From Nocardioides sp. AX2bis (GTDB taxonomy: Bacteria; Actinomycetota; Actinomycetes; Propionibacteriales; Nocardioidaceae), in assembly GCF_902506435.1 (NCBI RefSeq), contig NZ_LR733215.1:1865527-1929526 (forward strand): a stretch of DNA of 64,000 nt, written 5' to 3'. A program made the position numbers and the translations under genes. The notes below the pieces were generated by a model that saw only the letters and a list, made by a program, of their open reading frames with translations, did not search any database and was not told where the DNA came from. Shown here one piece after another: positions 45,765-54,647 of this stretch (the first letter of the stretch is position 1; each line of letters begins with the position of its first letter).

Positions 45765-46910
45765 ATGTCTACAGACGGTCGCGGACCAGGCTACGTGGAT
45801 TACTCGCAGAACATGTTCAAGAAATTGGACAAGCAACACAACATTATGGTGCTCGTCGGGAACGGATTCGACATCCAAGTTCTGAAAGACTACAGACAAC
45901 CGGTCGATTCTCGTTACTCGTCCTTTTATTACCACCTTAAGATGCGTGACTTCGACTCGGCGAACCGCCTGCTAGTCCATATGGAGGAGGCGCTAGCGGA
46001 TGGTTGCGAGAACTGGGGTGACATCGAAGCTGCAGTCACGGCCGCAGTGGAGACAGGTCGGCATCGGGCGGGAGAGATTTTCGCAGACCTCCGAGCTATG
46101 CAGGCGCAATTCGCGGAGTTCCTGCAGGGAGTGGTTCCGAACCGACTGCTGGGTGACCTAGGGGCGGACGCTGTCGCGAACGGATGGAGCATGAGGAGCC
46201 TCGCCGAATTCCTGCACGACATCAGAGACGCACAAACGTTCAATTCCATGCAATTCCCGGTCAACGCCGGAACCCACTATGGTCTGTTCAACTTCCTCTT
46301 CGTGAACTTCAACTACACAACGTTGCTCGACAATTATGTCTTCCTTGATCAACTGCAGTTCACTCCACGAAAGTGGTCGACAGTCGACACCAACTTCTCG
46401 TTCAAGAACGACCCGGGTGGGCACCTTCACCCGAGCAACGCCACCGATGCCGGGCAGTCTGGCTACGTCCTCACCGATGTAGTACATCCTCACGGTGTTC
46501 TGAGCACCCCCCGCTCGCTGCTCTTGGGCATAGATGCGGAAGACGACTACGACAAGGGCCAGAACCCGTACAACCAGCTAAAAAAGCCCTACTGGGCGCA
46601 GAGCAACGTGCTTTTCCGAAGCCACTTCGCTCAGACCGAACTCTTCATCGTCTTCGGGTGCTCGCTCGGTGAGAGCGACGGATGGTGGTGGCGCAACATC
46701 GCCCAGGCCGTAAGCAGTGGCAATGCCGAGGTAATCATCTATCGTCGGAAAGAGATCGGACTGACGCAGCAGTCGGTCAAGGACTTGTTCCTGAGGGTTG
46801 CCGGGTTCGAGCGCCCAAGCGAAGTTCGAACGGAACTAGAGAAGAAACTATGCGTCATTATCTACGAGGATTCCGATGATCGCGTTTTTTTGAGCACTAA
46901 ACGCATTTGA
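45765..46910 (+). CDS. AbiH-family abortive infection protein
   Basis: A 381-residue protein of the bacteriophage abortive infection AbiH family; lactococcal AbiH limits phage growth by unknown means. The family has a SIR2-like nucleotide-binding pattern. Visible: VLVGNGFDI (residues 30-37), FVNFNYTTLLDNY near 180, VVHPHGVL near 240, and FIVFGCSLGESDGWWW near 300, the order expected for AbiH. TAGGTT lies further upstream near 45725 and GGAAGAGG precedes the ATG, so this gene has a normal leader. The codons are less G/C-ending than the chromosome, a sign of transfer. Confidence 0.85.
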   Translation: MSTDGRGPGYVDYSQNMFKKLDKQHNIMVLVGNGFDIQVLKDYRQPVDSRYSSFYYHLKMRDFDSANRLLVHMEEALADGCENWGDIEAAVTAAVETGRHRAGEIFADLRAMQAQFAEFLQGVVPNRLLGDLGADAVANGWSMRSLAEFLHDIRDAQTFNSMQFPVNAGTHYGLFNFLFVNFNYTTLLDNYVFLDQLQFTPRKWSTVDTNFSFKNDPGGHLHPSNATDAGQSGYVLTDVVHPHGVLSTPRSLLLGIDAEDDYDKGQNPYNQLKKPYWAQSNVLFRSHFAQTELFIVFGCSLGESDGWWWRNIAQAVSSGNAEVIIYRRKEIGLTQQSVKDLFLRVAGFERPSEVRTELEKKLCVIIYEDSDDRVFLSTKRI

Positions 46911-47017
46911 GGGACCGCCTTTCGCGCGTAGCCGCCCTCAACGGGGCCACGGCGCAGGAGTCGAACCGAACGAGCCTCGCGCGTGCAGTTAAGGGACACT
47001 CGCAGGGGCGATCGCGA

Positions 47018-47833
47018 TCAGAAAGGCGGCTTGTCCCGCGTGTTGGCGGACGGTTCAGGGGCTAGAGGCTCAGGCCCGAGCTCGCTCGTCTTTTGCGCAA
47101 CGTAAGTGAAGATAGTGCGTCCTGCATTGATCGCGAGAAGAGCCTCGGGATCGCCCAACAGTCTCCGATTGGGGTGCGCAGCGCTCGCGTTGTTGCGGAT
47201 GGTGTTCAGCGCATCGAGCGTCGCGGCCATCGAGTATAGGACCTGACTAACGTCGCCCGCCCGCGCTCCTGCCGGCCTGAGTCTTGGATGATGCGTACGG
47301 AGTTCTTTCATCGCCTTCTGCAATGTCGCGGCCTCAGGGAGCTGAATTCCTTCCGCTGCGCAGAGCGCCTTCATGTGCCCGTGGAGCGCCGTATGGACGC
47401 GATCGACGGCGCTTACTGGCCCGCCACTTCGCAGCAGACTCTCTGCATCGGATAGCGCCCTGCGAACGACTTCGCTGGTGCTAGCCGCCTGTAGCTTCGG
47501 GCCCGCGACCACGGGCTCGCCATCGAGTTCCGCAATCCATCTCAGAATTTCGGGTTTGAACCTGGCTCTTGCCTCCGGGCGCCCGTCAACCGGGAACCGT
47601 TCGAGTACACCTCTCAGAATCCGAGACTGCCGTGCGGCGGTCTGCGACGACAGAATCTCGATGAAACGCTCACGCGTAGTCCCAGCAAGTTCGTCGGGAA
47701 AGATGTCGTCGATGTCGCAGTATTCTGGGTAGAATTCGGTGTGGGTGCGATAGGAGAAGTCACCTAGATAGCCACTCTCTACCCCGATATAGCGGCTGAC
47801 TACCTGCATTACCTGTTGCTTGGTCAGAGCCAT
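47018..47833 (-). CDS. abortive infection (Abi_C) family protein
   Basis: A 271-residue protein. The C-terminal half matches the Abi_C domain plan: SAVDRVHTALHGHMKALCAA, a helix pair, then LDALNTIRNNASAAHPNRRL and INAGRTIFTYVAQ. Abi_C proteins are encoded in phage-defence contexts; the RNN-x3-A-H pattern resembles HEPN-type R-x4-6-H sites, so RNase activity is possible. The N-terminal half is unassigned (YIGVESGYLGDFSYRTHTEF). ATG 47833 is taken as start rather than the TTG just before it. Confidence 0.75.
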   Translation of the reverse strand: MALTKQQVMQVVSRYIGVESGYLGDFSYRTHTEFYPEYCDIDDIFPDELAGTTRERFIEILSSQTAARQSRILRGVLERFPVDGRPEARARFKPEILRWIAELDGEPVVAGPKLQAASTSEVVRRALSDAESLLRSGGPVSAVDRVHTALHGHMKALCAAEGIQLPEAATLQKAMKELRTHHPRLRPAGARAGDVSQVLYSMAATLDALNTIRNNASAAHPNRRLLGDPEALLAINAGRTIFTYVAQKTSELGPEPLAPEPSANTRDKPPF

Positions 47834-48063
47834 CAATCAAGCACCCGCCCTCGACGGGGCACACTCACAGTCTTGCTCCGTCCCGACCTTCATCACACAC
47901 TCCATTTTGAGCGAACGCTGCCGGCGCACGCCGGGACGCTCTCAGAGTCAATCACTGCCTCAGCATGCCAGTCGGCGCCGAGAGTTGAACAGCCTCAAGC
48001 GGCTTTCCGGAGCACTGTGCCCAGTGCACGTCAGTCCGGGCGAAGCGCATCACCCGAGGTTTG

Positions 48064-48261
48064 TCAGCGCCGTGCCGAGGGGATTGGCCGTAGCGCGGCC
48101 TCGAGTTCGTCGAGACGGATGCGGATGGGGCGTCGGCCGCACTGGTAGGCGGGGATCGTACCGTCGCTGATGCGGCGCCTAATTGTCCTGGTGGAGAGCG
48201 ACATGATCTCGGCGGCTTCCTCGAGGCTGACATAAACAGGGAGCTCGGCCTTCCTGCTCAT
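48064..48261 (-). CDS. excisionase/MerR-type HTH protein
   Basis: A 65-residue DNA-binding protein of the excisionase type: VYVSLEEAAEIMSLSTRTIR then RRISDGTIPAYQCGRRPIRI, the classic helix-turn-helix plus wing of Xis/AlpA-like proteins. Its ATG overlaps the stop of the upstream HTH gene (ATGA). As likely Xis it would direct the integrase at 33543 toward excision, though it lies 13 kb from it, separated by cargo. Confidence 0.87.
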   Translation of the reverse strand: MSRKAELPVYVSLEEAAEIMSLSTRTIRRRISDGTIPAYQCGRRPIRIRLDELEAALRPIPSARR

Positions 48262-48506
48262 GATGCATCCGCCTTGCGCATCGTGGGGTCCGAGTGGCCG
48301 GGTGTTGCCGAGTTGAGGAAGCGGCGTGCTTCGGCGACGGTGATGTAGAGGCGGCCGCAGCCGTCAAGGCGCGCCCAGCGAGGTCCGACGCTGCGCCGTC
48401 GCCAGTCGCGGACGGTGCGTTGGGGCGTGCGAATGAGGGTGCAGAAGTCCTCAAAGGTGAGCAGGCCGTTGTCGTTCCACTCGGCGGGGATCTGGATTGG
48501 CTGCAC
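48258..48506 (-). CDS. HTH DNA-binding protein
   Basis: An 82-residue protein with an HTH of the excisionase/HTH_17 kind: NGLLTFEDFCTLIRTPQRTV then RDWRRRSVGPRWARLDGCGR and YITVAEARRFL. GTG start at 48506 with AAGGAGA before it. It is translationally coupled to the excisionase-like gene; together they probably control excision or transfer genes of the element. Confidence 0.8.
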   Translation of the reverse strand: MQPIQIPAEWNDNGLLTFEDFCTLIRTPQRTVRDWRRRSVGPRWARLDGCGRLYITVAEARRFLNSATPGHSDPTMRKADAS

Positions 48507-48786
48507 GGGCGTCTCCTTAGTTATGGCTGTACCCACTGATGTCCGTACGGGTGCCGGTGGGATCGACGGCGGCCCGTCGATCGTGGTCAGCGGTGGAATG
48601 ACGGTGTCCCTGAGGTACATGAGGAGTCGAGAACTGGCGGGGTGATCCTCCGGGCCGCGCGCCTCTGCCTGGTGGCGGGGTGGGGGAGCTTCGTGCGGGC
48701 GCAGGTCATGTGCGCGCCTTCGGAAGGGATGCCAGGACGTTGCGGCGCGAGGCACTGCCGGGAGGGCGACGTGAGTGCGGCTCCTG

Positions 48787-51459
48787 TCAGATTCTGAATC
48801 CGGGTGGCGCTGAATGCGGCCGGAGACGCTCCTCGTGATGCTCGTCGATCCGTTGCTCCTTGCGCAGCTGTCGGCGGGGGGATGCGTGAGGGCCGTAGCG
48901 ATCGATGTTCTCAAGGGCGCGTTCACGGGCGTCAGTGGGTCCGAGGTCGGCGCGGTCGCGCGCGAACACAGCTGTCCATTGGTCGCGGGCGTCCTCGCTG
49001 TTCTCCGCGACGAGGTGGGCGGTGTTGGTTCGACGGCCGCGGGTCATGCCGACGTACGCCGCAGCGGCGCCGGTGGCCTCACCGACGAGCAAATGGGCGT
49101 GGTCGACCGTTTCGCCTTGGGCGCCGTGGACGGTGGTGGCGTACGCGAGCTCGACATGTTGGCGGACATAGGGCGCGGGCAGGATCCGTTCGCCGCGACG
49201 TCCACGCACGAGCAGACCGCCGTCGTCGCCGATGCCGGCCACCGTCCAACAATCGCGGTTGGCCACGCCCAGGTTGCGGTCGTTGCGGCGGGTGGTGATG
49301 TGGTCGCCGAGGCCGATGGGTTCACCGGCTGAGGTGATCAGTGCTCCGGTGGAGACGGTCTGGCCGGTGGCCAGGCGTTGGTCGCGGATCGCGGCGTTGA
49401 GTGTGGTGACCTGTTCGCGGGTGTCGGCGATGATCCTGCCGCCGTCTTGTGCGGCTCCGGCGACGGCGGCGAGGCGCTCGACCTCACTGCGATGGATAGT
49501 GATCTGGCCGCGTTGGTGCAGCGCGTCGAAGACCTTGCCGGAGTCCTTCCCGGTCCGCATGAGGAGGCTGAGGGCGGCGTACTCGGGATCGCTGAACCGG
49601 TGCACGGTGTCCAGGACGAGACATGCCTCGGGGCGTGCCCAGCGGGCGGCGTGGTCGAGTACGCCGCCGCGGCCGACCGCGGGGAGCTGGTGGCGGTCGC
49701 CAACGAACGCGACGCGAGCGTGGGCCTGGTCCGCGATGGTGAGCAAGGCGCGTGCGGTGTCCTGGTCGAGCATGCCGGCCTCGTCGACGAGCAGAAGATC
49801 ACCTGGCAGCAGCCGCGCCCGCGCGCTGGGCTCCGCGTGGCGGCGGGTCCAGTGGCTGTCGGTGTCCCAGCGGTACCCGTGCTGGTGGACCAGCCAGGCT
49901 GCGGAGAACGCGTCGGTACCGAGCTGTGCCTCGGCTGCCCGGGCGGCTTTCAGCGTCGGGGTGACCACCACGAGCCGGTGCGACCGGATCTCGACGAGTC
50001 GTCGAGCCACGTCAAGCGTGCTGGTCTTACCCGCTCCGGCGGCGCCTTCGATCACCAGGAGAGGACCCGTGCCGGTCAACGCGGCCACCACCCGCCGTTG
50101 TGCGGGGTCCAGTTCGCCTCCGAAGGCCAGGAGGCCGATCCAGGAGGGGGTCGCGGGTTGCTCGGCGCGTGCAGCGAGGCGGGTGACCAGGTCTGTCTCG
50201 ACGTTAAGTACGTCGCGGGAGGTGAGGGTGCGGATGTGCTCGGGTACGTCGTCTCGAGTCAGCAGAAGCTCGCAGCGGTCGACGGTGCGGCTGGTCAGGT
50301 CCTCGACCAGTTCGCGGCGTACCGGCGCCGGGGTGACGACGCCGGCGGCGGCGATGATTCGTTCGACCTCGCCACGGATGTCGGCGGCGTTCCAGGCCGA
50401 CCGCCGGGCACCGAGCCTCGTCAGGACGAGGTCGGTGACTGCGTCGCGGTTGATCCGACCGATCGCGGTCCACGGCCGGTCGCCTTCCTGAACAGGGGAG
50501 TGGGGCGGGGTGAACCCGAGGCCCCGGAGCTCGTCGCGCCACCGCTCGGCCAGCTGGGTGCCGTCGTTGGGGACGACCTTGTCGGGTCGCGCAGTTGCCC
50601 AGGCGCGGCGGTCCCATGCGCGGCGTAAGCGTGGGCCGGGTTCTTCGGCGGGGTGTTGCCTGCGCCAGGCGGCCTCGTAGCGGTCGATGTTGCGCGTGAT
50701 CTGCGCGGCGCGGGCGCTGAAGGCGCCGGTGTACGGCGCGAGCTGGGCGATCTCACCGGAGTCGGGGTCCACGGTGTAGCCGTGGGCGGCGAGGGTCTCG
50801 CGGAACTGGGGGTCGCACGCGACGGCGGCATGCCCGATCCCGTTGATCGCCTCGATGCTGTCCACCACGCCCACCGAGTGCAGCCCCCGCCACCGGCCTG
50901 CAGCGAAGACGCGCGCGTTCATCTGCAGGTGCAGGTGGCGGTGCGGGTCTCCGGCACGGGAGGTGTAGTGCCGCACCACGGCGGCCTCGAGTTGCTCGAC
51001 CGGCACCTGCACCTGACGGCCCCGTGGCCCGACGCGCGTGGTGGCGTGCTCAGCGAGCCAAGCGATGATCTCGGTCGCAGCACGGTCTTGGGCTGCGTCG
51101 TAGGCGGCAGCGATCTTCGGGTGCAGCGTTGCCGCCAGCGACCAGGTCTTCGGACCGTTCACCACGACCTCGACGAACCGCAACCCCCGCTCGTCTGTGC
51201 GGAGCCGGCCCTTCGCCGCACCGGTCGCGATGTCGTAGCCGGCGACCCACCGCTCGTAGGCGTCCCCGTCCAGCGTCCCCCCGTCCTGAACTGCGGCGAT
51301 GCTGCGTCCCCCCACCGCCGGGGGAGCGGTGGCGACGTACCTGGTCGCGACCCCCGTGCCCTCAGCGAGGTAGTAGTCGTCGACCCGGGAGCGGTCGGCT
51401 TCCACGTAGGAGCGCGCCGCAGAAGGGGAGCCGCGGTAGAACTTGACCCCACCGTGCAC
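48787..51459 (-). CDS. MobF-type conjugative relaxase-helicase
   Basis: An 890-residue TrwC/TraI-like protein that nicks oriT and unwinds the transferred strand. Relaxase domain: N-terminal tyrosines in VDDYYLAEG (Tyr29/Tyr30) and the metal-binding histidines in GDPHRHLHLQMN (His173, His175, His177). Helicase domain: Walker A in IEGAAGAGKTSTLD, LLLVDEAGMLD (motif II) and AYATTVHGAQGETVDH (motif V) near the end. No T4SS or coupling-protein genes are in the window, so the element may be mobilisable rather than self-transmissible, or the rest is beyond the right edge. The C-terminal tail is basic. Confidence 0.93.
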   Translation of the reverse strand: MHGGVKFYRGSPSAARSYVEADRSRVDDYYLAEGTGVATRYVATAPPAVGGRSIAAVQDGGTLDGDAYERWVAGYDIATGAAKGRLRTDERGLRFVEVVVNGPKTWSLAATLHPKIAAAYDAAQDRAATEIIAWLAEHATTRVGPRGRQVQVPVEQLEAAVVRHYTSRAGDPHRHLHLQMNARVFAAGRWRGLHSVGVVDSIEAINGIGHAAVACDPQFRETLAAHGYTVDPDSGEIAQLAPYTGAFSARAAQITRNIDRYEAAWRRQHPAEEPGPRLRRAWDRRAWATARPDKVVPNDGTQLAERWRDELRGLGFTPPHSPVQEGDRPWTAIGRINRDAVTDLVLTRLGARRSAWNAADIRGEVERIIAAAGVVTPAPVRRELVEDLTSRTVDRCELLLTRDDVPEHIRTLTSRDVLNVETDLVTRLAARAEQPATPSWIGLLAFGGELDPAQRRVVAALTGTGPLLVIEGAAGAGKTSTLDVARRLVEIRSHRLVVVTPTLKAARAAEAQLGTDAFSAAWLVHQHGYRWDTDSHWTRRHAEPSARARLLPGDLLLVDEAGMLDQDTARALLTIADQAHARVAFVGDRHQLPAVGRGGVLDHAARWARPEACLVLDTVHRFSDPEYAALSLLMRTGKDSGKVFDALHQRGQITIHRSEVERLAAVAGAAQDGGRIIADTREQVTTLNAAIRDQRLATGQTVSTGALITSAGEPIGLGDHITTRRNDRNLGVANRDCWTVAGIGDDGGLLVRGRRGERILPAPYVRQHVELAYATTVHGAQGETVDHAHLLVGEATGAAAAYVGMTRGRRTNTAHLVAENSEDARDQWTAVFARDRADLGPTDARERALENIDRYGPHASPRRQLRKEQRIDEHHEERLRPHSAPPGFRI

Positions 51460-51512
51460 GCCTCGTCACCGCCCGTCAGCCGTCGTCACCTAGCCTTGAA
51501 ACGACGTTCGGC

Positions 51513-51550
51513 CCGCCCCGAGGGGCGGACCGATCTACGGACCTTCGTAG
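51513..51550. other. candidate oriT hairpins upstream of the relaxase
   Basis: CCGCCCC-GA-GGGGCGG (51513-51528) and CTACG-GACCTT-CGTAG (51535-51550) lie side by side, 55-90 bases upstream of the MobF start. Origins of transfer of MobF elements often lie next to the relaxase gene and carry such inverted repeats. No nic sequence could be recognised. Confidence 0.35.
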
Positions 51551-51634
51551 CATGCGTGCCGCTCGATTTAGAGGCGGTTGTGGCGTTGGGCGGTGACTGA
51601 AAGCGGGACTCGTCATCCGTCGTCAGGGGCGGGG

Positions 51635-52024
51635 CTACAAGCGAGGTGAGTGCTCGGTTCCGGCACGTCGAGGGGCCAGGGCTTCTTGAAGGTCCGGTGG
51701 GCGGTACTCCAGTCCCTTGACGGCTTTCCCGTTCCCCGCCGGGGTCTTCGTCATGTTGGACCGGTGAACCTCAGCAACCACCGCGTCGAGGTCAATGCCG
51801 TAGTGCAGGGCTGCGCCGTAGACCACGTAGGCCAAGTCCCCGAGGGCGTCAGCGACTCCCGTCACGTCGCCGCCCTCGACGGCGAGCCGCAACTCTGCGG
51901 CTTCCTCGTCGATGAAGTCGCACCGGAGCATGGCTCCGTCGACGTCAACCGTCGGGGTGGAGCGGATAGAAGCACCGACGTACTCGTGAAACTGCCGTAG
52001 GAACTTGCTGGGTGACTCAGCCAT
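51635..52024 (-). CDS. MazG-like NTP pyrophosphohydrolase
   Basis: A 129-residue all-alpha NTP pyrophosphatase. The metal-binding pattern is visible as DEEAAELRLAVEGG (E-x-x-E) and VADALGDLAYVVYGAALHYG (D-x-x-x-D), with VVAEVHRSNMTKTP after it. Such enzymes hydrolyse nucleotide triphosphates, and on phages and mobile elements they may adjust nucleotide pools or alarmones. TACCGT 6 bases before the ATG indicates a leaderless start. Confidence 0.87.
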   Translation of the reverse strand: MAESPSKFLRQFHEYVGASIRSTPTVDVDGAMLRCDFIDEEAAELRLAVEGGDVTGVADALGDLAYVVYGAALHYGIDLDAVVAEVHRSNMTKTPAGNGKAVKGLEYRPPDLQEALAPRRAGTEHSPRL

Positions 52025-52156
52025 GCGCGAACGGTACGGAACGAACGACTCGGCAGGTTAGGGTCGCGGCGTAATCCGCTTCGGCCCGACAGTGCGCGTC
52101 ACGACGACAAGCCTCCAACCCGTGCGGGAAGACATGCGTGCCTTCCTGGAGTCGTC

Positions 52157-54013
52157 GTGCCCCTGCTTCGCGCGTCCGCATCGGGCGTTCGGACGCTCAT
52201 CGAGAGCGGCCGGTTGGTCGATTCGTTGACCGAACAGTTCCGATTCCGTCGAGGCCACTCCCCGTCGCCAGGCGAGGTCCGATCCTGGGATCGCAGCATC
52301 GGCGTCGTGGTCAACGACCTCCGTGACGCCGGGCTCGACGACGTCGAAATGCTGCTCGAGTACCAGCTCCCGCTCACGAGCAAGCGCGCCGATGTGGTGC
52401 TCTGCGGGACCCATCCGCGGACCGGCAACTCGTCGTACGTCGTGCTCGAGCTCAAGCAGTGGACCGAAGCAATGCTGAAAGACGGCACCGATGATGTCGT
52501 CTCTATCGGGGGCTACGGTGACCACCTCCACCCCGGCGAACAGGTCCGTCGGTACTGCGTGCATCTCACTGATTTCGTTGCCAGCTTGGCGGACGAGCCA
52601 CACCGCGTGACTGGGGCCGCTTACCTCCACAACGCAACCGATCTTGGTGTCGACGGATTGTTCCAACTGCCGGCGACCGAGCAGAGCAGGGTGTTCACGG
52701 GACAGGGTCGCGGCACGTTTGTGGACTTCCTCAGGACCAAGCTCGCCCCGGAGAGCGGAGCGGCCGCCGCGGATGAGCTCTTGAACGCGGCTGTCCGGCC
52801 GAGCAAGCAGCTGATGGCGCTAGCGGCTGAAGAAGTGCAGCAGCGCGAGATGTTCAACCTCCTCGACGAGCAGCAGGTCGCCTACTCCGAGGTGCTGCGT
52901 GCGGTTGAGGCGTCGCGTCGCGGCAACACCAAGGAAGTCATCGTGGTCACCGGGGGCCCAGGGTCTGGAAAGAGCGTTATTGCCTTGAGCCTGCTCGGCG
53001 AGCTCTCCCGACGAGGTCGCCCTGTTCTCCACGCCACCGGGTCCTCGGCCTTCACCCAGTCGCTTCGCCGCATCGCGGGCAGCCGGGCCCCTCGAGTCCA
53101 ACAGATGTTCAAGTACTACAACCAGTTCATCGATGCCGAGAAGAACGGCCTCGACGTCCTGATTCTCGACGAGGCCCACCGCATCAAGGAGACCTCGACG
53201 AACCGGTATACGCGCGCATCGTTGCGGACCGGCCGTCCACAGGTCGAGGAACTGATCGACGCCGCACGTGTGCCGGTCTTCTTGCTCGATGAGCACCAGG
53301 TCGTTCGCCCGTCCGAGCGCGGAACAGTTGCGGAGATCGAGGGCGCCGCCCTGCGCATGGAGTGCAAGGTGACGCACATCGATCTGGACGGGCAGTTCCG
53401 GTGTGGCGGTTCCCGCGTCTACGAGATGTGGGTGCTGCGACTCCTTGGCCTCGAGCCGGGCGGCCCCATCAGGTGGGAAGGCGATGACGGGTTCGAGCTC
53501 TCAGCCGCTCTGACTCCGTCGACCATGGAGCTCAAGTTGGCGAAGTTGCTGGACGAGGGCTACTCCGCTCGAATGGCCGCTGGCTACTGCTGGAAGTGGC
53601 GCGACCCAGAAAAAGGATCCGACTCCTTGCCGGAGGACGTCGTCATCGGCGACTGGAGCAAGCCATGGAACAACAAGCGGGACACGTCGTTCGCCGGAGC
53701 ACCCGGGACGCCGTACTGGGCCACCGACCCAGCCGGTTTCAACCAGGTTGGTTGCGTCTACACGGCTCAGGGTTTCGAGTACGACTACGGCGGCGTAATC
53801 ATCGGACCGGATCTGGTGTGGCGCACCGACGAGTGGGTCGTACGGCCCGAGTACAACCAGGACACCCAGTTGAAGCGCGGCAATCCGACCGGGCTGGAGC
53901 GAGCAATACTCAACACCTACAAGGTGCTCCTGACCAGGTCGATGCGCGGCACGTCGGTGTTCTCGACTGATCACGAGACCAACGAAATGCTGCAGCGCCT
54001 GGTGCGTGCCTGA
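52157..54013 (+). CDS. DUF2075 nuclease-helicase
   Basis: A 618-residue protein. The N-terminal part has a PD-(D/E)XK pattern: Glu69 and Asp79 in EYQLPLTSKRADVVLCG, and Glu98-x-Lys100 in VVLELKQW. The DUF2075 helicase domain follows with Walker A VVTGGPGSGKSVIAL near residue 265, LDVLILDEAHRIKE (Walker B), LLDEHQVVRPSE, DGQFRCGGSRVY, and the late VYTAQGFEYDYGGV and NTYKVLLTRSMRGT motifs of superfamily 1. DUF2075 proteins often accompany defence systems and may translocate on and cut nucleic acid. GTG start at 52157. Confidence 0.87.
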   Translation: MPLLRASASGVRTLIESGRLVDSLTEQFRFRRGHSPSPGEVRSWDRSIGVVVNDLRDAGLDDVEMLLEYQLPLTSKRADVVLCGTHPRTGNSSYVVLELKQWTEAMLKDGTDDVVSIGGYGDHLHPGEQVRRYCVHLTDFVASLADEPHRVTGAAYLHNATDLGVDGLFQLPATEQSRVFTGQGRGTFVDFLRTKLAPESGAAAADELLNAAVRPSKQLMALAAEEVQQREMFNLLDEQQVAYSEVLRAVEASRRGNTKEVIVVTGGPGSGKSVIALSLLGELSRRGRPVLHATGSSAFTQSLRRIAGSRAPRVQQMFKYYNQFIDAEKNGLDVLILDEAHRIKETSTNRYTRASLRTGRPQVEELIDAARVPVFLLDEHQVVRPSERGTVAEIEGAALRMECKVTHIDLDGQFRCGGSRVYEMWVLRLLGLEPGGPIRWEGDDGFELSAALTPSTMELKLAKLLDEGYSARMAAGYCWKWRDPEKGSDSLPEDVVIGDWSKPWNNKRDTSFAGAPGTPYWATDPAGFNQVGCVYTAQGFEYDYGGVIIGPDLVWRTDEWVVRPEYNQDTQLKRGNPTGLERAILNTYKVLLTRSMRGTSVFSTDHETNEMLQRLVRA

Positions 54014-54125
54014 CAGTGTCACTAGAGCAGTGAGTCTCGCCGATCGGTGCCGTTCTCGGCGGCATCCTCTCGGCTTGGTGCTAGGCGTCAGGCATCTTTC
54101 CTGGCGCTCTCCACCATGTCGATGA

Positions 54126-54281
54126 ACGACTCCACGCGGTGCGCGTCGCACGAAGAAGGCCACGACGGGCAAGTCCAACGCAGCCGAGATCCGGGCATGG
54201 GGCCGGGAGAACGGGTATGAGGTTCCGGATCGCGGACGCGTTCCCGTGGCAGTCGTTGAGGCATACGAAGCATCGAACTGA
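54126..54281 (+). pseudogene. lsr2: 3' fragment of an lsr2 gene
   Basis: The frame after a TGA at 54123 reads TKKATTGKSNAAEIRAWGRE then NGYEVPDRGRVPVAVVEAYE and ASN stop, the C-terminal AT-hook-like DNA-binding domain of Lsr2 including the R-G-R element. The N-terminal dimerisation domain is missing, and no start exists. Lsr2 is an H-NS-like silencer of foreign DNA. A terminator hairpin follows at the normal distance, so the 3' end was kept intact while the 5' part was lost. No full-length copy is in the window. Confidence 0.85.
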
Positions 54282-54291
54282 CACCTGCACG

Positions 54292-54330
54292 ACGAACGTG
54301 CCCAGCACATCATGTGCCGGGCCCGTTCGT
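54292..54330 (+). terminator. hairpin terminator of the lsr2 fragment
   Basis: ACGAACG-T-GCCC-A-GCACAT pairs with ATGTGC-C-GGGC-C-CGTTCGT (54292-54330), a long stem with two mismatches, starting 10 bases after the fragment's stop codon. Confidence 0.75.
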
Positions 54331-54647
54331 TGCTTCACTAGAACGTCGCGCAAGTCAGTCATGGTGCTGACGGAACACAGAGTAGGGCGATGCGATGGAC
54401 TCGTCGCTTCTGCGCGTGACAGCTCGTCTCGATGAGTTCGACAACACCTACGTTCTTCGCCCGATCAGGCCTCCAACCGCAGCTGCGTACGGCTACAACC
54501 GCGACGCCAGGCGGGCTGTAGCCGACGGTCTCAGGAAGCTGCAGGCACCGGACAACACGTCCAGTCCTGATGCTGCCCGCCGGGTTCCTTTCGTAAGAAC
54601 TGCCAATCTGGCGCAGGCGAACTTCGGTGGCCCTTAGCCTTCGCGGC
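54331..54647. other. spacer upstream of a lipoprotein gene
   Basis: Contains an 80-codon plus-strand frame (54395-54637) that overlaps the -10 of the next gene and has no family pattern; I do not call it a gene. The -10 TAGCCT lies at 54635-54640, 7 bases before the lipoprotein ATG. Confidence 0.4.

Noticed and set aside
46950..46990. tRNA-like GGTTCGACTCC on the minus strand as an integration site
   Set aside because: No paired T-stem and no other arms; probably chance in GC-rich DNA.
54395..54637. 80-codon plus-strand gene
   Set aside because: Overlaps the promoter of the lipoprotein gene, no ribosome-binding site, no family pattern.
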